30,902 bases of DNA from Candidatus Fermentibacterota bacterium (GCA_030620115.1 JAUXFG010000034.1:1-30902), one strand, 5' to 3'; positions 22,847-30,902 are shown, numbered from the stretch's first letter. The notes: a model not told the origin generated them from the letters alone. Numbers and translations are program-made.

Positions 22847-24395
22847 GGCTTCTTACACATCCCAGGCATCAAGTGGGGCCAAAAGAGTTCTGCTGGTCTA
22901 TCCGCCACATACGCGTAACACCGAACCTCCTCTGGGAATCAGCCTCCTTGCCGCGGATCTCCGCTCGGAGGGAATCGAGACGAAATGCATTGACTTGAAT
23001 TGCACCGCAGGTCCAACATTGGCTCGAAAGGTAGCCGAACTGCCGGCCATGAGGAGTCATCGAACACATCGAGCAATACGCCACGTGGAGCGAGCTATCC
23101 TCCGACTCCAAAGCCCCGACCTCTACCAGAGCTACGCGCAATATCGAACAGCCCTCGATCACTACGCGGCTGCGCTGCATGCCGTCTCAAATGAACAACC
23201 ATGGACTGTCACCCCCAGTGACTATGCTGATTCCAGGTATCCCGACTACGGCGTTGAAACTTGCCAGGCAGCCCTCACCATGCGATCGGACTCGCCATTC
23301 TTCCCGTTGCTCATGTCACAGATGCAAGATGCCCTGGAGACATTCTCACCTACGCTCATTGGGATATCAGTGATCTACAGGACACAGTTCATCCCGGCGC
23401 TGGTACTGGCGGGCCGGCTTCGAGAAACGTTTTTGCGCGCAACCATCGTCCTTGGCGGAAGCTTCTTGTCTTCACTCCAAGAGCCTGTGATCAAATTCCT
23501 CTCGACGGAAGTCGGCCCGGTGGTTCCTGGTGACGGCGAACCATTCCTTCGAACGGAACTAGGGCTCCCGGATCGGCAATTGCCTCGTTTCCGCACACCT
23601 GACTTCAGGGATTTCAACTGGAGCGCCTACTTCGCCCCCATCAAAGTGATTCCACTCACTACAAGCCGAGGATGCTACTGGTCCCGCTGCGTGTTTTGCG
23701 CGGAAACGAGGAATCCATTCCACCAGTGGAACCCGGACTCATGCCTCGACGCCCTCCATCATCTCGCGGACGCGTCTTTCCAAAGCATTTTCCATTTTAC
23801 CGACAATGCCCTTCCGCCTTCCATGCTCCAACAGCTTGCTCACGCTGGTTCGCCGGCGCCCTGGTACGGTTTCGTCAGGGCCACGCCGGAGCTGAAGAAC
23901 CTCGATTATGTGCGTGCCTTGGCTCGGAGCGGCTGTCGTATGTTGCAGTTGGGGCTGGAGACGCCTGTCCAGAGGCTCCTCGATGATATGCACAAAGGGA
24001 TAGACGCAGAGAATTTCCCCCTTATCCTCAAGAATCTCAGGGAAGCAGGCATAAGAAGCTACGTGTATGTCATGCTCGGGTATCCGGCCGAGACACTTGA
24101 GGATAGGGAGAGAACCCTCGGATTCCTGGCCAAGAGCCCGATAGACTTCCTGAACGCTTCCCTATTCCGATTGCCGCCTTGCTCAACGCTTGCCTCAAGA
24201 CCGGATGTCTTCGGTCTGGATGGAATAAAACCCCCGCCAGAGGGCTCACTCTACGCCACCTTCGAGTCAGATGGCAAGCGGTTTCCGGAGCTCAGGCGGT
24301 GGATGTCCAAACGCTTCCTCCGCCATCCCTCCATCAGAAGTATGGTCTCCCGTACCCCGCGTTATTTCAAATCAAGCCACGCCGTCTTCTTCTAG
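22839..24395 (+). CDS. B12-binding-type radical SAM protein
   Basis: A 518-residue protein. The N-terminal part (RVLLVYPPHTRNTEPPLGISLLAADLRSEG) is a Rossmann-like cobalamin-binding domain typical of class B radical SAM enzymes. The radical SAM core carries SRGCYWSRCVFCAET: cysteines 279, 284 and 287, a C-x4-C-x2-C spacing instead of the usual C-x3-C-x2-C. Later core blocks are LQLGLETPVQRLLDDMHKG and GIRSYVYVMLGYPAET. The frame reaches back to 22605, but that part is pfkA read in another frame; ATG 22839 overlaps the pfkA stop (ATGAGTGA) and begins just before the conserved region. Reaction unknown; B12-type members often methylate or rearrange unactivated carbons. Confidence 0.85.
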   Translation: MSEASYTSQASSGAKRVLLVYPPHTRNTEPPLGISLLAADLRSEGIETKCIDLNCTAGPTLARKVAELPAMRSHRTHRAIRHVERAILRLQSPDLYQSYAQYRTALDHYAAALHAVSNEQPWTVTPSDYADSRYPDYGVETCQAALTMRSDSPFFPLLMSQMQDALETFSPTLIGISVIYRTQFIPALVLAGRLRETFLRATIVLGGSFLSSLQEPVIKFLSTEVGPVVPGDGEPFLRTELGLPDRQLPRFRTPDFRDFNWSAYFAPIKVIPLTTSRGCYWSRCVFCAETRNPFHQWNPDSCLDALHHLADASFQSIFHFTDNALPPSMLQQLAHAGSPAPWYGFVRATPELKNLDYVRALARSGCRMLQLGLETPVQRLLDDMHKGIDAENFPLILKNLREAGIRSYVYVMLGYPAETLEDRERTLGFLAKSPIDFLNASLFRLPPCSTLASRPDVFGLDGIKPPPEGSLYATFESDGKRFPELRRWMSKRFLRHPSIRSMVSRTPRYFKSSHAVFF

Positions 24396-24452
24396 CGAAG
24401 CTGCGCCTCAAACCGACGAGTGATAATAATGAGCCGGTATTAGGAGATGATG

Positions 24453-24894
24453 AACCACAGAGACACAGAGAACACAGAGGCTTTTTTTTCTTCGCGTGGG
24501 CGGGGGACGACGCCCGCGCAAAGCAAGGCCTCAACGTCTGTGGCTCCCCAGGAGGTTCGCCCTCCCGCAGATTGCAGATTCGCGAATGCGCTTGGGAGGG
24601 CAAGGTTCCTGCCGAGCCGAGAGTCCCCGGACCTCAACGCGCTAGCCGGTGGCATCAGATGTTGCCCGAAGGGCTGGAGACGTTTTGCCCGATCGTCGTC
24701 TCCCGATCGGGCAGAAGAAAATCCCTTCTCTGTGCCCTCTGTGTCTCTGTGGTTAACAATTCAGATGAGCCATAAGAACTCGTGTGGGGCATATGTCGAA
24801 TCGCCCGAAGGGCTGGAGTAGTTTGGCCCGATCGTCGTCTCCCGATCGGGCCAAAAGAGAATCTCCTCTCTGTGCCCTCTGTGTCTCTGTGGTT
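24453..24894. repeat. Mobile-looking repeat with ACCACAGAGACACAGAG ends and a duplicated right end
   Basis: The left end (24453-24480, AACCACAGAGACACAGAG...) is inverted at about 24726-24754 (...CTCTGTGTCTCTGTGGTT). The right end is then repeated: 24663-24755 and 24802-24895 are direct copies about 140 bases apart, each with a hairpin around the loop TCGTCTCC. The stems are TGCCCGATCG/CGATCGGGCA (24686-24713) and TTTGGCCCGATCG/CGATCGGGCCAAA (24822-24855), so the outer pair changes T-A to G-C with pairing kept. Open frames across it are low-complexity and not believed. The 629-base gap 24396-25024 has no gene. Confidence 0.65.
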
Positions 24895-25024
24895 AAACAT
24901 CTCCGGATTCTGCCACACGGGCGCGGGTGGGTGACATTGCCGGCTGCTGTGAAGGATGTAGAATTGCCGGAAACAGGTACAGAACCTCTGAAACACGATA
25001 CTAGAGCCTCGCCAGGCTGCACCG

Positions 25025-25915
25025 CTATTCAATCGGTACGCCGACATCCAATACGATCCGCCATCTCGAGCTCTGATTCCTTCTCCATATTCTCAAGAAG
25101 CCTATGGTTTCAGACGAGCCTTTGCCGGCAGGTGTTCGAACAACCATGGTCGAACCATAGGTGTACCCGAGATCCATGGAGACAGAAACCGCCGTCTTCA
25201 TGACCTCGTGCTTCTCATAGCGCTCCCCCTCCCCCACATGATCGAGCATTGTTTTCTTGCCGACGGAAGGAAGATGACCTTTACGATACAAGCGAATATC
25301 GTCCGCAGCATAAGCTGCCAGAGCGGTACCCAACCCTTGTGTTTTCGCCAAATGAGAGAAATCCCGCTCCGCTTCAGATAAAGCCATTCTCTCGGCGTCA
25401 ATTGATTTATCGGGATAACCTCGAAGGGGAGGCTCATAGAGCTCCAGAACATGGGGTTGATCAGCGGGGGGTTCATGCGCTACCCCCACATCCACCAAAA
25501 CACGCCAGGGCGCACCATTACGTGTACGCCAGATGGAAATATAGTGGCCGAAGCCTACAGGTTTCTCTGAGTGCGGGTCTGTCTTGTACTCCCACGGCCC
25601 CGTGGTATACCCCAAATCACCTGCACCGGATATCTCCGCATAGATTGGCTCCCACGCCAAGACTCCGGATCCCGATGGATGTTCGCGGTACCATTCTGTC
25701 GCCAGCACTGGGCCCGGCTGGAACACGACTCCATCCTCTGAAAGGAACTCCAAAAAAGCCTTCCGAATCCCCTCTTCTTCTACTGTCTGGCAAAAAGCCT
25801 GCTCAGCTTCCACCAATGGCAGCGCTGATTGAACAGCCATCTCAATTTCTCCCCCACCTGAGACAAGCACCGGGATAATAGAGGCCAGGAATGAGTATGC
25901 GTTCACAGGTCTCAT
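25025..25915 (-). CDS. Tandem NTF2-like (SnoaL/DUF4440) protein
   Basis: A 296-residue protein with two similar halves: about 35-150 (EAEQAFCQTVEEEGIRKAF ... WRVLVDVGV) and about 178-296 (EAERDFSHLAKTQGLGTAL ... WRIVLDVGV). Both have the helix-then-sheet pattern and the W-R-(V/I)-(L)-VDVGV end of DUF4440/SnoaL-like NTF2 folds. The N-terminus (MRPVNAYSFLASIIPVLVSGGG) is weakly hydrophobic and may be a signal peptide. The open frame begins at TTG 25918, but ATG 25915 directly follows and no Shine-Dalgarno decides it. It lies downstream of the large secreted protein with 137 bases between, mostly C-rich direct repeats (TCCCCCATCACCCCA, 26018-26050). Ligand unknown; members range from enzymes to small-molecule binders. 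Confidence 0.75.
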   Translation of the reverse strand: MRPVNAYSFLASIIPVLVSGGGEIEMAVQSALPLVEAEQAFCQTVEEEGIRKAFLEFLSEDGVVFQPGPVLATEWYREHPSGSGVLAWEPIYAEISGAGDLGYTTGPWEYKTDPHSEKPVGFGHYISIWRTRNGAPWRVLVDVGVAHEPPADQPHVLELYEPPLRGYPDKSIDAERMALSEAERDFSHLAKTQGLGTALAAYAADDIRLYRKGHLPSVGKKTMLDHVGEGERYEKHEVMKTAVSVSMDLGYTYGSTMVVRTPAGKGSSETIGFLRIWRRNQSSRWRIVLDVGVPIE

Positions 25916-26052
25916 CAATGCCGACCAACGTCGGATTTCACCACGAGGCGATACCGTGATCCGTCAATGATTCCCCCTCCTGAACCTCTCAACCACTGAA
26001 CCTTTCCTTCTTCCCAATCCCCCATCACCCCATTCCCCCATCACCCCAATCC

Positions 26053-29000
26053 CTACCGCGCAAGAATCATCTTGAGTGTACGGTGGCTGCTGTCGGCAGA
26101 GAGCCGACAAAAATAGATCCCATCGGCCACTGCTTTGTGCCCGATGTTCGTGCCATCCCACCTCACCGAATAGGCACCAGCCCCGAGTTGTTCGCACGAA
26201 ACCAGCCGCTTCACCAGCTTGCCTGAGATGTCATAGATGTTCAGGCACACGGTGCTCTCCAACGGCAGCTCATATTGCACCAAAGTCCATGAGCTGAATG
26301 GATTGGGATAGTTCTGTGAGAGAGATAGGGTTGTGGGCATCATATGACGTGGATCATTGCCGTCAGTGCCCACGCCGGTCTCTTCGATGGTCACGACCTG
26401 ATCAACCGCAAGGTCGATCTCGACCTGTACGATGCCGCTTGGCCAGTGAATAACAAGAGAGTCGATCATCGTCGCCTGACCCAAGCCGAAGTGCGCGCTC
26501 AGGCTGTTCTGCCCGCAGTAGCCTGTCTGGCCTGAAATCTCGCACATCTGCCAGACCGCATCGCCACCCGGAGAAACCTTGACAGAGACCCGTGCCCCAA
26601 TGGCGGAGGCATTGGAGTGCTGCCCTTGACACACAACCGTGATCCAATGATTGAGGTTTCCGTTGTTCCGATAGAGCGCATTGTCCTCGCCATTACCGAT
26701 CCATTTCGCCACAAAAAGATCCAGATCCCCGTCCTCATCATAATCGCCCCACGCCGCGCCGAAGGCCCAGCCCTCATCAACGGCAATGACGCCTTCGGTC
26801 ACTCTGACAAACGTGCCGTCACCGTTGTTCTCATAAAGGAAATTGACCTGGGGATCACCCCATCCGTTTGCCACGAACAGATCAAGATCGCCATCGTTAT
26901 CATAGTCGCCCCATGCACTGCCAATGGACCAACCATTGTCATTCACCACAGGTCCGTTTCGTATCCTCTCGAATGTGCCGTCACCATTGTTATGATAGAG
27001 AAAGTTGTTCTGATCCTCAGAGTTCGCCACGAACAGATCGAGATAGCCGTCACTATCATAATCGCCCCAACTACCTCCCATCGATTTCCCTCGATTACTG
27101 GCTACGTCATCATCGGTGACCTTGGTAAACGTGCCATCGCCGTTGTTCTGATACAAAGAGTTGTTCTGGTTCGCTTCATTGGCCACAAAGAGGTCGATAT
27201 CGCCATCATTGTCGTAGTCGCCCCAGATCGCTCCTCGCGACAGGGTCTCGTCAATCACCACATCGCCCTCTGTGACGGTGCGGAATGTCCCATCGCCCTC
27301 ATTATGATACAGGAAGTTCGCCTCTGCGCCGGCGTCTCCCGAGTTGCTCACAAACAGATCGAGGTGGCCATCATTGTCATAGTCACCCCACGCACAGGTT
27401 TCCGAATGGCCTCCATGGTTCACGAGATCACCGTCGGTGATCTTGGCGAATGTACCGTCGCCATTGTTCGTATAGAAGAAGTTGTCCTGTCCATACCAGT
27501 TCACCACAAAAACATCAAGATCACCATCATTATCATAGTCGCCCCAGCTGCTGCCATCGGAGCTTCCGCCGTCGCTTACAAGGACATCTCCCACTACTTG
27601 TGTGAACCCACCGTCCCCGTCGCCATGATACAGCAGATTGTCCTGACCGCCCGTGAGCCCGTTGCTCACGAAAAGATCAAGATGTCCGTCCTGGTCATAG
27701 TCGACCCAGTTCACGGACCGCGAATCAGTGCCGTCATTCACTGGATCACCCTCGGTGATCCTGCTGAACTGAAAGGTGGAGACCGCGAGGCGAAGTGGGT
27801 TGGGCGAATCCTCATCATCGTGATACACCAGCAGAGTATCACAAAGCGGCACATCCTCCACATTAGTCCAAACCACGTAGAGCGCGAGATTCTCGAAAGG
27901 ATCGACCGTAAGCGGCAAATCCTCCGCCACGAAGAGCACATAATCCGGACCCGGCGCCTGCTCGATGCGCTCCACGGTCAGAAGGCCACAACCTCTGTTC
28001 TCGACCACCAGCTCCGTGGTATCGCTCAAACCGGGTGATACATACTCAAAAACAAGCTCCGTGGTAGAGAGGGAAATGACCGGTGTGGTGAACTCGTCCC
28101 ATACCGCCCAGGATGCGCCCCCGTACGCTCCCATGTCGTTCCTCAGCCCTCCCATGGCGGGAAAAAGCGCCTGTCCGGGATCGGATGGATCCTCAGGATC
28201 GTCGGCCGATCCGGGATCACCTGCATCAATACATGGGGAGTCATCGGCCAGATAGACATTCTGAGACTGGAACTTCGGATGCGCGTCAATGTTGCCATCG
28301 CCGGAAAAACCGCCCTGTACAGCGCTGTAGGTGAGATCAACCACACCTGCTTGAGTGCCGATCTGCGGCCCGTCAGGCGCCAAGTTGCCCCAGATGATGT
28401 TGTTTCGCGCTTGGATCGAGGTTGCCCAGACACGAATCCCGCCCCCAAGCAACGCAGAGACGTTGCCGGTTATGGTGTTATGCTCTATGATGGTGGTTCC
28501 CGCCTCGTATGTCCAGATGCCGCTTCCCCCAAAGTCCTCACCGCCGGTGTTATTGCAGATCACATTGTTCCCGATGACGCCCGTGGCGAAGTTCATGACG
28601 ATGCCGGCGCCATAACGCCCGCGATTCGATGCAATGACGTTCCGCAGGATATGTGGATTCCCATCTCCACACCTGATCCCACCACCGCCGGCGCTGGTCA
28701 CGCCCGTCGCATCGATGGCCACATTGTCAACGATAAGGTTGTTCTTAATGGTGGGCGAGGAAAGCTCGATGAGGATTCCTCCTCCCTCCCGGTAGTCTGC
28801 GTTGTAATGAATATCTGTCCAGATCGTTCCAGTGCCGCCCGTGAGTGTGAAACCTTCCAATACGGCGGTGGAATCCTCTCCTGAGACGATGAGCACACAG
28901 CTCGCCGTGTCGGCATGGGCTGGTTGACTCCCGTCGATGATAGTCCCCATAATGTGGGCGGGATCATCATCCATCATGTAGTGGCTCGCCACCACGATGT

Positions 29001-29190
29001 TCTTTCCACGGAAATTGATGTTCTCCGGGTATCGTCCTTCGGCCACCAACACCGTGTCACCCTGAGCCGCCGCGATGATTGCCGCTTGGATGGTGGCCTG
29101 ATCCGCGGGAACGTTGATGATGCTTGCCTGCGCCGTCATCACCACAAGCATCGCCATGACACACGCACTAAACATGATCGTTCTTCCCAT
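26053..29190 (-). CDS. Large secreted beta-helix / FG-GAP repeat / ASPIC protein with FlgD-like sorting domain
   Basis: A 1045-residue exported protein. In order: a signal peptide (cleavage near AQAS-IINVP, about residue 22); a right-handed beta-helix (about 25-350; TIQAAIIAAAQGDTVLV, then repeated IxNNxI rungs); a choice-of-anchor-like Ig domain (ISLSTTELVFEYVSPG, about 372-470); seven FG-GAP/VCBS repeats (about 475-845) each with WGDYDNDGDLDLFVAN-type calcium loops; an ASPIC/UnbV domain (HWITVVCQG ... FGLGQATMIDSLVIHWPSG); and a C-terminal FlgD-like domain (LSQNYPNPFSSWT to LKMILAR) of the kind used as a type IX-like sorting signal. The start is ATG 29190, eight bases after GAGGAG; a TTG two codons earlier is less likely. 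The gap to the upstream sigma gene is 12 bases, so they form an operon. Probably a surface adhesin or binding protein. Confidence 0.9.
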   Translation of the reverse strand: MGRTIMFSACVMAMLVVMTAQASIINVPADQATIQAAIIAAAQGDTVLVAEGRYPENINFRGKNIVVASHYMMDDDPAHIMGTIIDGSQPAHADTASCVLIVSGEDSTAVLEGFTLTGGTGTIWTDIHYNADYREGGGILIELSSPTIKNNLIVDNVAIDATGVTSAGGGGIRCGDGNPHILRNVIASNRGRYGAGIVMNFATGVIGNNVICNNTGGEDFGGSGIWTYEAGTTIIEHNTITGNVSALLGGGIRVWATSIQARNNIIWGNLAPDGPQIGTQAGVVDLTYSAVQGGFSGDGNIDAHPKFQSQNVYLADDSPCIDAGDPGSADDPEDPSDPGQALFPAMGGLRNDMGAYGGASWAVWDEFTTPVISLSTTELVFEYVSPGLSDTTELVVENRGCGLLTVERIEQAPGPDYVLFVAEDLPLTVDPFENLALYVVWTNVEDVPLCDTLLVYHDDEDSPNPLRLAVSTFQFSRITEGDPVNDGTDSRSVNWVDYDQDGHLDLFVSNGLTGGQDNLLYHGDGDGGFTQVVGDVLVSDGGSSDGSSWGDYDNDGDLDVFVVNWYGQDNFFYTNNGDGTFAKITDGDLVNHGGHSETCAWGDYDNDGHLDLFVSNSGDAGAEANFLYHNEGDGTFRTVTEGDVVIDETLSRGAIWGDYDNDGDIDLFVANEANQNNSLYQNNGDGTFTKVTDDDVASNRGKSMGGSWGDYDSDGYLDLFVANSEDQNNFLYHNNGDGTFERIRNGPVVNDNGWSIGSAWGDYDNDGDLDLFVANGWGDPQVNFLYENNGDGTFVRVTEGVIAVDEGWAFGAAWGDYDEDGDLDLFVAKWIGNGEDNALYRNNGNLNHWITVVCQGQHSNASAIGARVSVKVSPGGDAVWQMCEISGQTGYCGQNSLSAHFGLGQATMIDSLVIHWPSGIVQVEIDLAVDQVVTIEETGVGTDGNDPRHMMPTTLSLSQNYPNPFSSWTLVQYELPLESTVCLNIYDISGKLVKRLVSCEQLGAGAYSVRWDGTNIGHKAVADGIYFCRLSADSSHRTLKMILAR
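26652..27765 (-). repeat. Seven tandem FG-GAP coding repeats
   Basis: Within the secreted protein, seven units of about 52-55 codons each carry a WGDYD(N/S/E)DG(D/H/Y)(L/I)DLFV calcium loop followed by FLYxNNGDGTF (the first unit reads WVDYDQDGHLDLFV). Units 2 to 7 are the most alike at the DNA level, which suggests recent duplication or gene conversion. This regularity also produces a long antisense open frame on the plus strand (26617-28038) that is not a gene. Confidence 0.85.
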
Positions 29191-29202
29191 GATCAATTCT
29201 CC

Positions 29203-30126
29203 TCAATGCTGGAAGTGAAGAATGTCTTGGAACTGATCACTCGCGACCAGTTGCCTGAATGATGCGACGAAATCGGGTGATTTCTGGAATGGATGCTCAC
29301 GGAACAGTTCTTGGCATCGTGCCTCAAAGAAATCATCGAGCTGCTCAGTCTTCTGCCGCGCCACAGTCTTCACGGACTGGGCCTCTTTCGTGCTGAACAG
29401 GAGGTGAAGCGGATCCACATGCCCACAATCCAGAAGAGCTTTGGTCTTGAGCTCACAGTGGCACGCATTCCGCTCCCGAACCAACCCGCACTTCTCGCTC
29501 ATGAAATCAGTCATTCTCCGTCTCGCGCGGCATAGCCTCTGACGAAAGTTCGCTCTGGAGATACCCATGATCTCGCTGCCAAGCCTATCGGTGACGCCAA
29601 GTACCGAGCCGAGAATGAAAATCAGCCGCTGCTCCCGATCGAGGCAGAGAAGCATGCCGGTCATACATCCGATCCTGGTCTCTTCTACGATCAATCTGAT
29701 ATCCACGGGAATAGTCCGCGGATCGGGCAGATCATAGTCGGGGGTTTGGTCGATGCTCTTGCCGTAAGCGTCAAAGGAATACAAGTCATCCTCCGAGCGG
29801 CGCTTTTTCATGTTGATTACATGATTGGCAACAATGCGATACAACCACGTCCGAAAGCTACTCCTGCCCTGGAATGACGAGAGCTTGGTGATCACCTTGA
29901 TCAGAATGTCTTGTGTCACATCCTCGGCATCATCCGGATGCCACACCATGCGCCACGCGATGTTGTAGATCCAGGCCTGATGCCTCAGGATGAGTTCCTC
30001 CAAGGAAGATCGATCACCTTCCACCGAAGCCCTGACAAGCTCCTGATCTTCTGTTTCGCTGACATACTCTTCAGCAAAGGGATTGGCCATGCGTCCCTCA
30101 GATCGCTTAGCGCGAGAATAGCCCAC
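29203..30126 (-). CDS. ECF-type RNA polymerase sigma factor with Cys-rich C-terminal extension
   Basis: A 307-residue ECF sigma factor. Region 2 is visible from LVRASVEGDRSSLEEL through DDAEDVTQDILIKV to FRTWLYRIVANHVINMKKRR. Region 4 is LDREQRLIFILGSVLGVTDRLGSEIMGISRANFRQRLCRARRRM. After it comes an extension of about 100 residues with CGLVRERNACHCELKTKALLDCGHVDPLHLLF, whose Cys/His set could bind zinc or sense redox state, and a tail (EHPFQKSPDFVASFRQLV). Ordinary ECF factors end soon after region 4. The start is GTG 30126, preceded by GGAGGAG with five bases between. The stop is 12 bases before the secreted beta-helix protein, so that gene is the obvious candidate target. No anti-sigma gene is adjacent; the tail may replace it. 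Confidence 0.92.
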   Translation of the reverse strand: MGYSRAKRSEGRMANPFAEEYVSETEDQELVRASVEGDRSSLEELILRHQAWIYNIAWRMVWHPDDAEDVTQDILIKVITKLSSFQGRSSFRTWLYRIVANHVINMKKRRSEDDLYSFDAYGKSIDQTPDYDLPDPRTIPVDIRLIVEETRIGCMTGMLLCLDREQRLIFILGSVLGVTDRLGSEIMGISRANFRQRLCRARRRMTDFMSEKCGLVRERNACHCELKTKALLDCGHVDPLHLLFSTKEAQSVKTVARQKTEQLDDFFEARCQELFREHPFQKSPDFVASFRQLVASDQFQDILHFQH

Positions 30127-30399
30127 AATAGCTCCTCCTTATCTGGTCTCAATCAGCCCTCACACCGATCTACACCCTTGGACATCTTGAAATCCGAACT
30201 GTGACAGATGGGCAGCCTTCCTTCCGTTGATTCATGGGGTCGGCAGCAAGCTGCATGCCGATTCGCTATCAATAAGGACTGTTTAAGTCACTCGTTACGA
30301 GGTATGAGGTGCCCATAATCGAACAGCGCAATGTCCATGATCGGACAACCAGAGGAGATGTTGGTTTTAATCGATCTGTCATCTTGCGTCCAACAAGAG

Positions 30400-30500
30400 A
30401 GATTCTTCGCTCCCTGCGGTCACTCAGAATGACAGGGGTTTCAGGCAGAGATATGGGCCACAGTGTGTCATTCTGAGGGAACAGAACGACCGAAGAATCT
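30400..30500. repeat. 101-bp palindromic element, copy 3
   Basis: The left arm is 30400-30434 (AGATTCTTCGCTCCCTGCGG...GAATGACA), the right arm 30466-30500 (TGTCATTCTGAGGGAACAG...CGAAGAATCT), with a 31-base interior. It is exactly 101 bp, like copies 1 and 2. The interior differs from theirs, so the length is conserved more than the central sequence. The surrounding 30127-30822 holds no supported gene. Confidence 0.78.
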
Positions 30501-30568
30501 GGGAAGGGAGGAGGTGGAAGAGAGCGTGCAGCGTGCACGCGTGCAGATGATAGAATGGGGGCAAGAAG

Positions 30569-30603
30569 AGATTCTTCGCTCCCTGCGCTCACTCAGAATG
30601 ACA
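30569..30603. repeat. Solo half of the 101-bp element (type b arm)
   Basis: AGATTCTTCGCTCCCTGCGC...AGAATGACA matches the left arm of copies 2 and 3, but no right arm follows at the usual 31-base distance. It is probably a remnant or a single-arm insertion beside copy 3. Confidence 0.65.
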
Positions 30604-30742
30604 ACGCAGCGGAACACGCGCGTCCGTGTGAGGAAGTCACTGCCGTTCAGTCTATCCCCTGCCTAACCACTTCCCCGTGCAGATTCCTGCTGTTCGCTTA
30701 CCACTCCTATTTCTTCCACAACCATGCCGACAGAATGCGATA

Positions 30743-30800
30743 GGGAAATGTGTACGTCTTGTCCTATGGAGGGACGTCCGACCACCGGCGGATCGCGTCC
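30743..30800. repeat. Isolated, inverted copy of the REP-array unit
   Basis: GGGAAATGTGTACGTCTTGTC followed by CTATGGAGGGACG (30743-30776) is the reverse complement of the linker plus inverted-REP end seen at 21290-21325 and 21388-21422. It continues as the long-loop variant also found at 21266-21299 (CCGGCGGATCGCG). It lies about 9 kb from the array, so the family is not confined to the RAYT locus. Confidence 0.6.
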
Positions 30801-30822
30801 GCGGTGTCGGCACCAACCTCGA

Positions 30823-30902
30823 TCATCTGATTAAGTTCCTGCGCATAAACTTAATCAGTTCGGGTTGGCCCGGATATTTCTCCAGCTCCTCCCCCACTTC
30901 GA
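30823..30902 (-). CDS. C-terminal end of an unidentified protein (partial)
   Basis: On the minus strand an open frame enters from the right edge and ends at TGA (30825-30823). The last 25 residues read EVGEELEKYPGQPELIKFM then RRNLIR. The composition looks like a real protein end rather than repeat sequence, but the piece is too short to identify. The rest lies beyond the window. Confidence 0.35.
   Translation of the reverse strand, partial: EVGEELEKYPGQPELIKFMRRNLIR

Noticed and set aside
24179-24821. Open frames of 120-200 codons across 24.2-24.8 kb
   Set aside because: One begins inside the radical SAM gene in another frame, and all run through the repeat at 24453-24894. No conserved motif.
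26617-28038. 473-codon open frame on the plus strand opposite the secreted protein
   Set aside because: It is antisense to the FG-GAP repeats; periodic composition keeps the opposite frame open. The product is a monotonous Ile/Val/His-rich repeat with no recognisable domain.
30127-30822. Possible tRNA or small RNA gene in the right-hand gap
   Set aside because: No T-loop or cloverleaf pattern was found; the structure present is accounted for by the palindromic repeats.

Overview
The window looks like a chromosomal segment of an uncultured Gram-negative bacterium, probably from the FCB superphylum or one of the neighbouring candidate phyla. The best pointers are the secreted 1045-residue protein ending in an 'SQNYPNPF' FlgD-like / type IX-like sorting domain, the secreted family that databases often label 'asparagine synthetase B', and intergenic regions packed with short palindromic repeats. 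No tRNA, rRNA, CRISPR array, prophage or conjugative module is visible. The only transposase-like gene is a REP-associated tyrosine transposase (RAYT).

Layout. 1-290: repeats. 290-6861 (+): AlkC-like DNA glycosylase, a pseudopilin-like lipoprotein, aspS, an M23 endopeptidase, then a tight group of DUF523, the 'AsnB-labelled' secreted protein and a small zinc ribbon. 7066-8058 (+): truA carrying an in-frame palindromic insertion. 8018-11202 (-): iadA and a CphA2-like cyanophycin synthetase, translationally coupled. 11.25-11.93 kb: repeat-rich gap. 11931-14663 (+): a pseudo-receiver/DnaA-type AAA+ fusion and a membrane EEP hydrolase. 15116-16924 (+): pepF. 17131-19983 (-): MutL-like (GlmL-like) ASKHA protein. 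20365-21545: a BIME array of REP hairpins with the RAYT gene inside it. 21743-24395 (+): pfkA overlapping a B12-type radical SAM gene. 24.4-25.0 kb: a mobile-looking repeat with a duplicated end. 25025-30126 (-): a tandem NTF2-like protein, the large beta-helix/FG-GAP/ASPIC secreted protein, and, upstream of the latter in one operon, an ECF sigma factor with a Cys-rich tail. 30.1-30.9 kb: more repeats and the end of one further minus-strand gene.

How the genes fit together. The clearest metabolic pair is the CphA2-like enzyme plus IadA. One would polymerise beta-aspartyl dipeptides and the other would hydrolyse them, which suggests storage or salvage of isoaspartyl peptides. The ECF sigma factor probably controls the secreted protein directly downstream.

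The most unusual material is (i) a palindromic element that appears to have become 61 codons of truA, (ii) a RAYT gene splitting a REP/iREP array whose hairpin loops are complementary and whose stems covary, (iii) a separate palindromic element present three times at exactly 101 bp, and (iv) a DnaA-type ATPase fused to a receiver domain that has lost its phosphorylation residues. All calls come from reading the sequence and remembered family motifs. No database search was run.
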